From positions 2,197,501 to 2,261,500 of the forward strand of contig NZ_CP048829.1 of the NCBI RefSeq assembly GCF_019355395.1: a stretch of DNA of 64,000 nucleotides. The letters are read 5' to 3'. The notes beneath the pieces are model-generated. The model was not told the DNA's origin. It made no database searches and saw only the letters and a list, made by a program, of their open reading frames with translations. The stretch's first letter is position 1. Each line of letters starts with the position of its first letter. Shown here piece after piece: positions 43,388 to 51,380 of this stretch. The position numbers were made by a program, and so were the translations under genes. Source of the DNA: Chordicoccus furentiruminis (GTDB taxonomy: Bacteria; Bacillota; Clostridia; Lachnospirales; Lachnospiraceae).

Positions 43388-43416
43388 TTGACACTCGGTT
43401 CGGAAACCGGTATACT
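43388..43416 (+). promoter_or_regulatory. modA promoter with inverted repeat in the spacer
   Basis: TTGACA (43388-43393), 17 nt, TATACT (43411-43416). CGGTT-CGGA-AACCG (43397-43410) occupies the spacer and could be an operator. About 140 nt of leader follow before modA; no known riboswitch was identified there. Confidence 0.7.
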
Positions 43417-43563
43417 GGGAATCACGAGAGAATCCGGATCGTAACAAGACGGGCCGTACGTGAGCGGGATGAAGCGAAACATCCATCCCACGGCGCGAAA
43501 AAGCTTCTGGGAGAGAACGGCGGAGAAAAAGAATTTTCCGTCGGACAGGAAGGAGGAAATGTC

Positions 43564-44472
43564 ATGATGAAAAAAATGGTGGCATTATGCGCGGTATGCA
43601 CGATGGCGGCAGGATTTCTCGCGGTTCCTGCCGCGGCCGCTTCCAGTACGTCGGAGAGTCGTGCGGCAAGCGGCGCGGAGAGCGTTGCCGAGCGGCCTGC
43701 CTACAGCGGGGAGAAGCTGTCCTCCGCCAGTATCACGCTGTTCGCGGCCAAGTCGCTGAATCAGGTGATGGAAGAGCTGATCGTAAAGTATAATGCGTTC
43801 CAGCCGGATGTGAAGGTAGTTGGAAGCTATGACAGCTCCGGCACGCTGATGACGCAGATCGAGGAAGGCGCGCCCTGCGACGTGTTCTTTTCGGCGGCGC
43901 AGAAACAGATGGACGAGCTGTCTGACAAAGGCATGATCGAGAAGAATACAAGAGCTGACGTTGTGAATAACCAGGTATGTGTCGTGACGTATCCTGGCAG
44001 CGGTACGAAGGTCACCGGGCTTGAAAATCTGGGAGATGCTTCGTCTCTCGCGATCGCGGACGGATCGGTTCCGGTCGGGAAATACACGCGGGAGGCGCTG
44101 GTGAATCTCGGCATTCTCAGGAAAGCGGAGGATGCCTCCAGGATCACGACGGCGGAGATTTCGGAAGCCCTTGGCGGTGTGACAATCAATGAGTGCGCAA
44201 ATGTCGGCGCCGTGACGGCCGCGGTCTCCGAAGGCTCCGATGAGGTCGGAACGGTGTATGTCTCGGATCTTCACGGGCTCGGGGATAAGCTTGAGATTCT
44301 GGAGAAAGTGCCGTATGATCTAACAGGTGACGTCATCTATCCGGCGGCCCAGGTGAAAAACCCGGAGGCGGACGACGCGGAGAAGACGGCTGCGCAGGAT
44401 TTCGTGCAATTCCTCTGCTCTGCGGAGGCACAGACAATCTTTGATTCGTACGGCTTTGATACGAATCTCTGA
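43564..44472 (+). CDS. modA: Molybdate ABC transporter substrate-binding protein
   Basis: Extracytoplasmic oxyanion-binding protein, 302 aa, likely for molybdate or tungstate. After a signal peptide (about 1-26) and a Ser/Ala-rich linker, ITLFAAKSLNQVMEEL, GSYDSSGTLMTQIEEGAPCDVFFSA and VPVGKYTREAL match the ModA fold. The start is ATG at 43564 (or the adjacent ATG at 43567) after AGGAGGAAATGTC. As with the BMP protein, no lipobox cysteine is present; cleavage after PAAAA is predicted. Confidence 0.9.
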   Translation: MMKKMVALCAVCTMAAGFLAVPAAAASSTSESRAASGAESVAERPAYSGEKLSSASITLFAAKSLNQVMEELIVKYNAFQPDVKVVGSYDSSGTLMTQIEEGAPCDVFFSAAQKQMDELSDKGMIEKNTRADVVNNQVCVVTYPGSGTKVTGLENLGDASSLAIADGSVPVGKYTREALVNLGILRKAEDASRITTAEISEALGGVTINECANVGAVTAAVSEGSDEVGTVYVSDLHGLGDKLEILEKVPYDLTGDVIYPAAQVKNPEADDAEKTAAQDFVQFLCSAEAQTIFDSYGFDTNL

Positions 44473-44593
44473 TGAAGTCCGGACCGTACGCGTCCTTCAT
44501 AGGCCGCCTGCGGCGGGCAGGCCGGGAAGCGGTGATGCCGGCAGCATTGGCCGCACAGGCGCTGCTTTCCGGGATCATACTGATGGGGAATAA

Positions 44594-45316
44594 ATGATGC
44601 AGACGTTCCTGAAGTTTCTCGCGGAGACGGACTGGAGTCCGCTTCTGATCTCGCTGAAGACAGGAGTCGTCGCCACGGTGGCCGCCTTCTTTCTGGGGAT
44701 CTTCGCGGCGGCGAAGGTGGTGAAGGCTTCGCCCGGCGTTCGGGCCGTGGCAGACGGACTTCTGACGCTGCCGCTGGTGCTGCCGCCGACGGTGGCCGGG
44801 TTCATCCTGCTGCTGATTTTTTCGCTCCGGAGGCCAGTGGGCGCCAAGCTGATGCATACGTTCGGCATCCGGGTGGTCCAGACATGGCTGGGATGCGTCC
44901 TCGCGGCGACGGTGATCGCGTTTCCGCTGATGTACCGGAACGCGCGGGCTGCGTTTGAGCAGGTGGACAGCAGCCTGATCTACGCCGCCCGGACGCTGGG
45001 GATGTCGGAGACAACGATCTTCTGGCGCGTCGTGATGCCGGCGGCCTCTCCGGGCGTGCTGTCGGGAACGATCTTAACCTTCGCGAGAGCACTGGGTGAG
45101 TACGGCGCGACCTCCATGCTGGCCGGGAACATTCCGGGACGGACGGGAACCATCTCTCAGAAGATCGCGATGGTGATACAGGACGGCGATTACGCGACGG
45201 CGGGATTCTGGGTCGCGGTGATTCTGGTGATCGCCTTCGTGATCGTGGTGCTGATGAATCTGGCGACGATGAGCGGAAAACGGCATGGGAGGCCGGCCGG
45301 AAGAGCGGGCCGCTGA
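44594..45316 (+). CDS. modB: Molybdate ABC transporter permease
   Basis: A 240-aa inner-membrane permease with five to six hydrophobic segments. The segment LLTLPLVLPPTVAGFILLL and the coupling loop AARTLGMSETTIFWRVVMPAASPGV-type EAA motif (around residues 132-155) identify ModB. It lies 121 nt after modA. The start may be 44594 or the next codon; the ribosome binding site (GGGGAA) is modest. Confidence 0.92.
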   Translation: MMQTFLKFLAETDWSPLLISLKTGVVATVAAFFLGIFAAAKVVKASPGVRAVADGLLTLPLVLPPTVAGFILLLIFSLRRPVGAKLMHTFGIRVVQTWLGCVLAATVIAFPLMYRNARAAFEQVDSSLIYAARTLGMSETTIFWRVVMPAASPGVLSGTILTFARALGEYGATSMLAGNIPGRTGTISQKIAMVIQDGDYATAGFWVAVILVIAFVIVVLMNLATMSGKRHGRPAGRAGR

Positions 45317-45351
45317 AAAAGACGGGCCGCACGGAACGACGGAGATATGTG

Positions 45352-46473
45352 ATGGAGGTCAGAATCAGGAAACAGCTGGCGCAGTTTGCACTGGATGTCT
45401 CATTTCAAACCGGGGAGGGCGTGTTCGCCCTCCTCGGCGCGTCCGGCAGTGGAAAATCCATGACGCTCAAGTGCATCGCCGGCATCGAGCGCCCCGACGA
45501 GGGAAGAATCGAGCTCGGCGGGCGAGTGCTCTTTGATTCGGAGCGGGGAATCTGCCTCCCGCCCCAGAAACGGCGCGTGGGGTATATGTTCCAGGATTAC
45601 GCGCTGTTTCCCAACATGACCGTCCGCCAGAACGTGATGGCGGGCATGCCGATGCGGAAGAAAGACGGATTCTCCGGTCCGGACGGAAAGAGCGCGGACG
45701 GCAGAGGGAGGCGGAGCCGTCTGCTCTCCGGGGTCCGCCGCAGGGAGAGATACGTGGATGAGGACCGGCTTGAGTCGATCCTCCGGCAGTTCCATATTGA
45801 CGAGCTTCAGGAGGAGTACCCCGCGCGTCTCTCGGGCGGACAGAAACAGCGGGTGGCGATGGCACGTCTGGTGGCGCAGGACCCGGATGTGATCCTGCTG
45901 GACGAACCGTTTTCGGCCCTCGACACCCATCTCCGCTGGCAGCTGGAGCAGGAGATGAGAAACGTTCTTCGGGACATGCACCGGCCGGCCGTTTTCGTCT
46001 CCCACGACCGGGACGAGGTCTTCCATCTCTGCGACACGGTCTGCTGCCTGCACCGGGGACATGTGGAGGTGATCGAGCCTGTGCGGGACTTCTTCACGAA
46101 CCCGGAGACAAAGGAGGCCGCGATTCTGTCCGGATGCAAGAATGTGGCGGACGCCGTCCGGATCGACAGACACCGTCTCTACATTCCTTCCTACGGGATC
46201 ACGATCACACTCAGTCGGGACATTCCGGAGGACGTGACGGCGGTGGGCATTCGCGCGCACAGCTTTTCCGCCGTGGATAAGGACGGCGGGACGCCGCTGC
46301 CGGTGCTCTCCGCAGTTCCCCGGGAGGATCCGTTCGAGTGGACCGTGTTTTTCCGGTGCGCGGAGGGCGCGGACATGATGCAGTGGAAGATATCGAAGGG
46401 AGAGATGCCGTCCGTGCGGATTCCGGAGCGGCTCGCGCTGCCGGAGAACGCGGTGATGCTGCTCCGCAGCTGA
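45352..46473 (+). CDS. modC: Molybdate ABC transporter ATP-binding protein
   Basis: A 373-aa ATPase that energises ModB. Walker A GASGSGKS (29-36), Q-loop FQDYALFPNMTV, signature LSGGQKQRVAMARL and Walker B VILLDEPFSALD are complete. A lysine/arginine-rich insert (about 100-135, KKDGFSGPDGKSADGRGRRS) stands between the Q-loop and signature. The C-terminal 120 residues form a short oligonucleotide-binding-like regulatory domain. ATG at 45352 with GGAG 7 nt upstream; the codon before it is GTG. Confidence 0.92.
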   Translation: MEVRIRKQLAQFALDVSFQTGEGVFALLGASGSGKSMTLKCIAGIERPDEGRIELGGRVLFDSERGICLPPQKRRVGYMFQDYALFPNMTVRQNVMAGMPMRKKDGFSGPDGKSADGRGRRSRLLSGVRRRERYVDEDRLESILRQFHIDELQEEYPARLSGGQKQRVAMARLVAQDPDVILLDEPFSALDTHLRWQLEQEMRNVLRDMHRPAVFVSHDRDEVFHLCDTVCCLHRGHVEVIEPVRDFFTNPETKEAAILSGCKNVADAVRIDRHRLYIPSYGITITLSRDIPEDVTAVGIRAHSFSAVDKDGGTPLPVLSAVPREDPFEWTVFFRCAEGADMMQWKISKGEMPSVRIPERLALPENAVMLLRS

Positions 46474-46579
46474 GATCTGCTGGCGGGAATGGACGCAGCA
46501 GCCCGGCCCTGCTGTCCGGCGGCGGGAGCCGCTCCGGGAGTGAGCACGGACGGATGCATTCTCAATAAAAGGAGGAAAC

Positions 46580-47581
46580 ATGATGAAGCTGGTCAGAACC
46601 GAGGACGCGGTGGGGCAGGTGCTCTGCCACGACATGACGCAGATTATCCGCGGCGTCACGAAGGACGCCGTGTTCCGCAAAGGTCATGTGATCACGAAGG
46701 AAGATATTCCGGTGCTTCTCAGCATCGGGAAGGAGCACATCTACGTCTGGGAAAAGGACGATTCGATGCTCCATGAGAACGAGGGCGCCGAGATCCTGCG
46801 CCGCCTCTGCCAGAATGAGCATATGCGGGCTACGGAGCCGAAGGAGGGCAAGATCAGTCTGCTGGCCGAGTGCCCGGGCGTGCTCAAAGTCGATCACGAG
46901 CGGCTCGTCGCGGTCAATTCAGTGGGCGAGGTGATGATCGCGACGAAGCGGGGCGATACGCTTGTCCGGAAGGAGCAGGTTTTCGCCGGCATGCGGGTGA
47001 TCCCGCTGGTCATCAGCAAGGAGAAGATGAAACGGGTCGAGGAGGCAGCCGGACCCGGTCCGCTTCTCTCTCTGCTGCCGCTGAAGCCGAAGAGGTGCGC
47101 GATTCTCGCGACAGGCAGCGAGATCTTCAAGGGACGGATTCAGGACACCTTCACGCCTGTGGTGGCGGACAAGCTGACGGAGCTCGGGGCGGAAGTGGCC
47201 GATCACCGGATTCTGGACGACAACGCGGCCGTGACGACCCGGACCATTCTGGAGGAGGCTGACCGGGGCGCGGAGCTGATCTGCGTGACCGGCGGGATGA
47301 GCGTGGATCCGGACGACCGGACGCCGCTCGCGATCCGGGAGACCGGAGCTGAAGTGATCAGCTACGGCGCGCCGGTGCTTCCGGGCGCGATGTTTATGCT
47401 TGCGTATCTTCACAGAACGGACGCGGACGGAACCAAGCGCCGGATTCCGGTGGCAGGACTGCCGGGCTGCGTGATGTACGCGAAGCGGACGATTTTCGAC
47501 CTGGTGCTGCCGCGTCTTCTGGCGGACGATCCGGTGAAGGCGGAGGAACTGGCGCGTCTGGGCGAGGGCGGGTTGCTGTAA
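46580..47581 (+). CDS. Molybdopterin-binding (MoeA/MogA-like) protein
   Basis: A 333-aa protein whose second half is a MoCF-type molybdopterin-binding domain: ILATGSEIFKGRIQDTF (about 173-189), LDDNAAVTTRTI, CVTGGMSVDPDDRTP and VAGLPGCVMYAKRT. The first half (TEDAVGQVLCHDMTQIIRG, FRKGHVI) is related to the MoeA N-terminus. Such proteins lie next to molybdate transport and molybdoenzyme genes in Clostridia and are thought to aid metal insertion. AAAAGGAGGAAAC precedes the ATG. Confidence 0.85.
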   Translation: MMKLVRTEDAVGQVLCHDMTQIIRGVTKDAVFRKGHVITKEDIPVLLSIGKEHIYVWEKDDSMLHENEGAEILRRLCQNEHMRATEPKEGKISLLAECPGVLKVDHERLVAVNSVGEVMIATKRGDTLVRKEQVFAGMRVIPLVISKEKMKRVEEAAGPGPLLSLLPLKPKRCAILATGSEIFKGRIQDTFTPVVADKLTELGAEVADHRILDDNAAVTTRTILEEADRGAELICVTGGMSVDPDDRTPLAIRETGAEVISYGAPVLPGAMFMLAYLHRTDADGTKRRIPVAGLPGCVMYAKRTIFDLVLPRLLADDPVKAEELARLGEGGLL

Positions 47582-47672
47582 GCGCCGGACCGGAGGCACG
47601 GCCCTTCCGCTGTCAGCCGGCTCTCACAGCAGGCCGGCGCGGAACCCCGTACGAAGCGGATTCGGAACCATT

Positions 47673-47704
47673 CCGGAGGGGACGATTTCCCTCCGGTTTT
47701 TTTT
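47673..47704 (+). terminator. Terminator after the molybdenum operon
   Basis: CCGGAGGG (47673-47680)/CCCTCCGG (47689-47696), then eight T residues. Confidence 0.95.
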
Positions 47705-47767
47705 GCCGATGTTTTCTTCGCCGGACGATCTGCGCATTTTGCGGTACCGAAACGGCCGTGCAGGCAT

Positions 47768-47773
47768 TATAAT
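47768..47773 (+). promoter_or_regulatory. rex -10 box (TATAAT)
   Basis: Consensus -10 about 43 nt before the rex start; the -35 position is poor. Confidence 0.45.
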
Positions 47774-47815
47774 GATAAGACATGCACAAAACGGAAACGG
47801 AGACGGAACGGCACA

Positions 47816-48499
47816 ATGAAACGAAACGCGCAGGAAGCGAAAAACACCTATCTGACAAAGCAGGCACTGCAGCGCATGCCTTATTATCTGCAGTATCTGA
47901 AGGGCGCGAAGGCGGAAGGGAAGAGCCACGTATCGGCTGCCGCCATCGCGGAGGAGCTGGAGCTGAGCGACGTGCTGGTGCGGAAAGACATCGCGGCGGT
48001 CAGCTCGAAGCAGGGCCGACCGAAGGCCGGTTTCGAGGTGGATACGCTGATCGAGGATATCGAGCTCTACATGGGTTATCATCACACCAAGGAAGCGGTC
48101 CTCGTGGGCGCGGGCTCGCTCGGGCGGGCGCTGCTCGGAAACCGGGAATTCGGGGCTTACGGCTTTCAGATTGTCGCCGCCTTTGACGTGCGCCGCAGCG
48201 TGATCCGCAAGACGATCAGCGGCGTCGAGGTCCTGTCACTGGCGAAGCTGAGGGACTACTGTCTCCGGAGAAATATTCAGATCGGCATCATCACGGTGCC
48301 GGCGGAGGCCGCGCAGGACGTGGCCGACCGGATGGTCGACGGCGGCATCCGGGCAATCTGGAATTTCGCGCTGGTGAAGCTCAAGGTGCCGGAGGGCGTG
48401 CTCGTCCAGAATGAGGATCTTGCCTCGTCGCTGGCGATGCTGTCTCAGCACCTGCGGCTTGGAAACGAGATGGACAGCTCGTCCGGATGGATGGAATGA
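47816..48499 (+). CDS. rex: Redox-sensing transcriptional repressor Rex
   Basis: NADH/NAD+ sensor that represses fermentation and NADH-consuming pathways when NAD+ is high. A 227-aa protein with N-terminal winged helix (LTKQALQRMPYYLQYL, LSDVLVRKDIAAVSSKQGRP) and a Rossmann domain with VLVGAGSLGRAL (G98-G103), then the C-terminal domain-swap helix (NEDLASSLAMLSQHL). The ribosome binding site is GGAGACGG. It lies directly upstream of the fumC-hdr-flx-frd cluster, which uses NADH, and a Rex-like palindrome sits at that operon's promoter. Confidence 0.95.
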   Translation: MKRNAQEAKNTYLTKQALQRMPYYLQYLKGAKAEGKSHVSAAAIAEELELSDVLVRKDIAAVSSKQGRPKAGFEVDTLIEDIELYMGYHHTKEAVLVGAGSLGRALLGNREFGAYGFQIVAAFDVRRSVIRKTISGVEVLSLAKLRDYCLRRNIQIGIITVPAEAAQDVADRMVDGGIRAIWNFALVKLKVPEGVLVQNEDLASSLAMLSQHLRLGNEMDSSSGWME

Positions 48500-48532
48500 C
48501 GAGATAAAAAACATAATCCCGACTGAAACAGT

Positions 48533-48578
48533 ACGGTTTTATCGATAATGCAATATCGATAAAACCGTTAGTTTGTAT
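48533..48578 (+). terminator. Terminator after rex
   Basis: A perfect 15-bp inverted repeat, ACGGTTTTATCGATA (48533-48547) and TATCGATAAAACCGT (48554-48568) with a 6-nt loop, followed by TAGTTTGTATT. It separates rex from the fumarase operon. Confidence 0.85.
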
Positions 48579-48607
48579 TGTTTAACTGTAAACCTGTATG
48601 CTACTAT
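48578..48607 (+). promoter_or_regulatory. Promoter of the fumC-hdr-flx-frd operon with Rex-like operator
   Basis: TTGTTT (48578-48583), 18 nt, TACTAT (48602-48607). TTGTTTA-ACTG-TAAACCT (48578-48595) overlaps the -35 box and resembles the Rex consensus TTGTTAA-N4-TTAACAA in half-site spacing and sequence, with an exact GTTTA/TAAAC core. Binding by the adjacent Rex is inferred. Confidence 0.5.
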
Positions 48608-48694
48608 CAGCTTATGTAGGCCGCACAGGTATCTTTTGATGCGCCTATCAAGTTTCCTCTCCAACCATTTTTCCAGTCATACAGGAGAATACAC

Positions 48695-50074
48695 ATGGAA
48701 TATCGGATTGAGCATGATTCAATGGGTGAAGTCAGGGTGCCCGCGGACCGACTCTGGGGCGCGCAGACCGAGCGCAGTCATGAGAATTTCCTGATCGGTG
48801 TCGGGATTGAGACCATGCCGCGCGAGATCACGCATGCCTTCGGCATTCTGAAAAAGGCGGCGGCGCAGGCGAACCATGAGCTGAAGCCGGAGAAGATGAC
48901 GGACGAAAAGCTGGAGGCCGTCACGACGGCCTGCGACGAGGTGATCTCCGGCCGGCTGAACGACAATTTCCCACTGGTTGTCTGGCAGACCGGATCCGGC
49001 ACGCAGTCGAACATGAACACCAATGAGGTGATCGCGAACCGGGCCAACGCCATCGCGGGCAAGCGGCTGTGCCATCCGAACGACGATATCAATATGAGTC
49101 AGTCCTCGAACGACACGTTCCCGACGGCGTTGCATATCTCCGCTGTGGTCGCGCTGGAGGACAGCCTGATTCCCTCCGCGGAGCGGCTGATCGCTGCGTT
49201 CAGGGATCTCGAGGCGGCCAATCCGACGATCGTGAAATCCGGGCGCACTCATCTTCAGGACGCGGTCCCGATCAAATTCTGCCAGGAAATTTCCGGCTGG
49301 CGGAGTTCCCTTGAGAAGGACGTGGAGCTGGTCCGTCTCGCGCTGGAGCCGCTGAAGACGCTGGCGCTGGGCGGCACGGCGGTTGGCACCGGCCTCAACG
49401 CGCCGAAGGGCTTCGATGTGCTGGTGGCGGAGAAGGTCTCGGCGCTCACCGGCAAGACCTTCCGCACGGCGGAGAACAAGTTCCACGCGCTGACCTCGAA
49501 GGACGAGGTCGTCTTCGCTCACGGCGCGGTGAAGGCGATGGCCGCCGATATGATGAAGATCGCGAACGACGTCCGCTGGCTGGCCTCCGGTCCCCGCGAC
49601 GGTCTCGGAGAGATCACGATTCCGGCCAACGAACCGGGTTCCTCCATCATGCCGGGCAAGGTCAATCCGACCCAGTGCGAGCAGGTGACAATGGTTGCGG
49701 TGCAGGTCATCGGTAACGATACGGCGATCGGCATGGCCGCGTCCCAGGGCAATTTCGAGCTCAATGTGTTCATGCCGGTGATCGCCTACAATTTCCTGCA
49801 GTCCGTGCGGCTTCTGTCCGAGTCGATGGAATCCTTCCGCAAGAACTGCGTTGTGGGAATCCGCGCCAATGAGGAGAAGATGCATCACAATCTTTACAAT
49901 TCTCTGATGCTGGTGACGGCGCTGAACCCCTACATCGGCTATGAGAAGGCGGCGAAGACGGCGCATCTTGCCTTCGAGGAGAACATTTCACTGAAGGACG
50001 CCTGCGTGAAGCTCGGCTTCCTGACGCCGGAGCGGTTCGACGAGGTCTTCCATCCGGAGGATATGGCAAACTGA
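48695..50074 (+). CDS. fumC: Fumarate hydratase class II
   Basis: Cofactor-free fumarase that interconverts malate and fumarate; 459 aa. Typical segments: TGSGTQSNMNTNEVIANRA, SSNDTFPTALH, KSGRTHLQDAVPI and the mobile catalytic loop GSSIMPGKVNPTQCE. ACAGGAGAATACAC precedes the ATG. It begins the operon that ends with a fumarate-reductase-like pair, so its likely direction in vivo is malate to fumarate, supplying the reductase. The next gene starts 38 nt downstream. Confidence 0.96.
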   Translation: MEYRIEHDSMGEVRVPADRLWGAQTERSHENFLIGVGIETMPREITHAFGILKKAAAQANHELKPEKMTDEKLEAVTTACDEVISGRLNDNFPLVVWQTGSGTQSNMNTNEVIANRANAIAGKRLCHPNDDINMSQSSNDTFPTALHISAVVALEDSLIPSAERLIAAFRDLEAANPTIVKSGRTHLQDAVPIKFCQEISGWRSSLEKDVELVRLALEPLKTLALGGTAVGTGLNAPKGFDVLVAEKVSALTGKTFRTAENKFHALTSKDEVVFAHGAVKAMAADMMKIANDVRWLASGPRDGLGEITIPANEPGSSIMPGKVNPTQCEQVTMVAVQVIGNDTAIGMAASQGNFELNVFMPVIAYNFLQSVRLLSESMESFRKNCVVGIRANEEKMHHNLYNSLMLVTALNPYIGYEKAAKTAHLAFEENISLKDACVKLGFLTPERFDEVFHPEDMAN

Positions 50075-50111
50075 AGACGGGTCTGTGAGAAGAAAGGAAG
50101 AGGACGGCAAA

Positions 50112-50975
50112 ATGGTTTACAGTTATTTTCCGGGCTGTACGCTGAAGAACAAGGCGCGCGATCTTGACGAGTACGGAAGACGCGCCGCCGAGGTGCTCGG
50201 CGCGACGCTGGAGGAGATCCCCGAGTGGCAGTGCTGCGGCGGTGTCTATCCGCTGTCGCATGACGAGATCGCCATCAAACTGAGCTCGGTCCGGGCGCTG
50301 GCGAAAGCCGGAGAGGAGAACCGGACGCTGGTCACGCTCTGCTCCGCCTGCCACAACGTCATCAAGCAGGTCAATCACGATATGGCGGCGGACGAGTACG
50401 TCTCGGAGCGCGCCAACAACTATCTGAAGGCCGACGGCATCAGCTATCACGGGGAGACGAAGGAAATCCACTATCTGGAGCTGCTCCGCGACGAGATCGG
50501 CTACGATCAGGTGAAGAAGGCGGTAAAGCATCCGTTCACGGGAAAGAAGATCGGCGCCTACTACGGCTGCCTGCTGCTCCGTCCCGGCAACGTGATGGCG
50601 ATGGACAATCCGGAGAATCCGACGATCATGGAGGATTTTATCCGTGCGATCGGCGCGGAACCGGTCGTCTACGCCCAGCGGAACGAATGCTGCGGCGGCT
50701 ACCTCGTGCTGGAGGACCGGACGATTCCGGAGAAGCGGGTGAAGGCGATCCTCGCCAACGCGAAGGATCAGGGCTGCGAGACGCTGATCACGGCCTGCCC
50801 GCTGTGCTACTACAATCTGCGGAAGCACGCGGAGGGCAGCGGAGTGGAGACCCGATACTTCACCGAACTGCTGGCTGAGGCGCTTGGCGTCAAGGATCCC
50901 GCGGAGACGCCGGCCGGCGCGGACGCCGCCGATGCGGTCTGTCCGGGCGTAAGAGCGGGAAAGGAGGGTGCGTGA
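50112..50975 (+). CDS. hdrB: Heterodisulfide reductase subunit B-like (two CCG domains)
   Basis: A 287-aa protein with two complete cysteine-rich CCG motifs: C9, C41-C42, C77, C80 and C153, C193-C194, C229, C232. In methanogen HdrB these hold the non-cubane clusters that reduce a disulfide. Both ligand sets are intact, so the catalytic subunit may still act on a disulfide or serve as an electron relay. Start at 50112 with AAGGAAGAGG upstream. Clostridia do not make coenzymes M and B, so the substrate, if any, is not the methanogen one. The hdrC start follows directly. Confidence 0.9.
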   Translation: MVYSYFPGCTLKNKARDLDEYGRRAAEVLGATLEEIPEWQCCGGVYPLSHDEIAIKLSSVRALAKAGEENRTLVTLCSACHNVIKQVNHDMAADEYVSERANNYLKADGISYHGETKEIHYLELLRDEIGYDQVKKAVKHPFTGKKIGAYYGCLLLRPGNVMAMDNPENPTIMEDFIRAIGAEPVVYAQRNECCGGYLVLEDRTIPEKRVKAILANAKDQGCETLITACPLCYYNLRKHAEGSGVETRYFTELLAEALGVKDPAETPAGADAADAVCPGVRAGKEGA

Positions 50976-51368
50976 ATGGCCTCTGAGTATGAAGTGACGA
51001 AGGAAGAGATCGAAGCCATCAGCGGCGCGAATCCGCTTAAATGCATGCGCTGCGGACGCTGCTCCGCGACCTGCCCGTCGTATGACAATATGGAATACCA
51101 TCCGCATCAGTTCGTGATGATGGTGGAAAAGGGAGAGCTCGACAAGCTGATGGCAAGCGAAAGCGTCTACCGCTGCATGTCCTGCATGGCCTGCATCGAG
51201 CGCTGCCCGCGGCAGGTTCAGCCGGCGAAGCTCATCGAAGCGGTCCGTCTGGCGATGGTCCGCCGTCAGGGCGCGAACCATCTGACACCCGACGACATCC
51301 CTGCGCTGCTTGATCCGGACCTTCCGCAGCAGGCACTGGTCAGCGCATACCGCAAGTTCACGAAATAA
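50976..51368 (+). CDS. hdrC: Heterodisulfide reductase subunit C-like (2x[4Fe-4S])
   Basis: A 130-aa iron-sulfur protein with two [4Fe-4S] motifs, CMRCGRCSATCP (about 23-34) and CMSCMACIERCP (about 67-78). It transfers electrons between HdrA and HdrB in characterised complexes. The ATG abuts the hdrB stop, with AAAGGAGGG inside hdrB. The gene order hdrB-hdrC-hdrA differs from the common hdrABC order but keeps all three together. Confidence 0.92.
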   Translation: MASEYEVTKEEIEAISGANPLKCMRCGRCSATCPSYDNMEYHPHQFVMMVEKGELDKLMASESVYRCMSCMACIERCPRQVQPAKLIEAVRLAMVRRQGANHLTPDDIPALLDPDLPQQALVSAYRKFTK

Positions 51369-51380
51369 AGGAGAAATCAA

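Noticed and set aside
43423-43563. Molybdenum-cofactor riboswitch ahead of modA
   Set aside because: The leader is long enough, but I could not match the conserved core of that RNA. A covariance-model search would decide.
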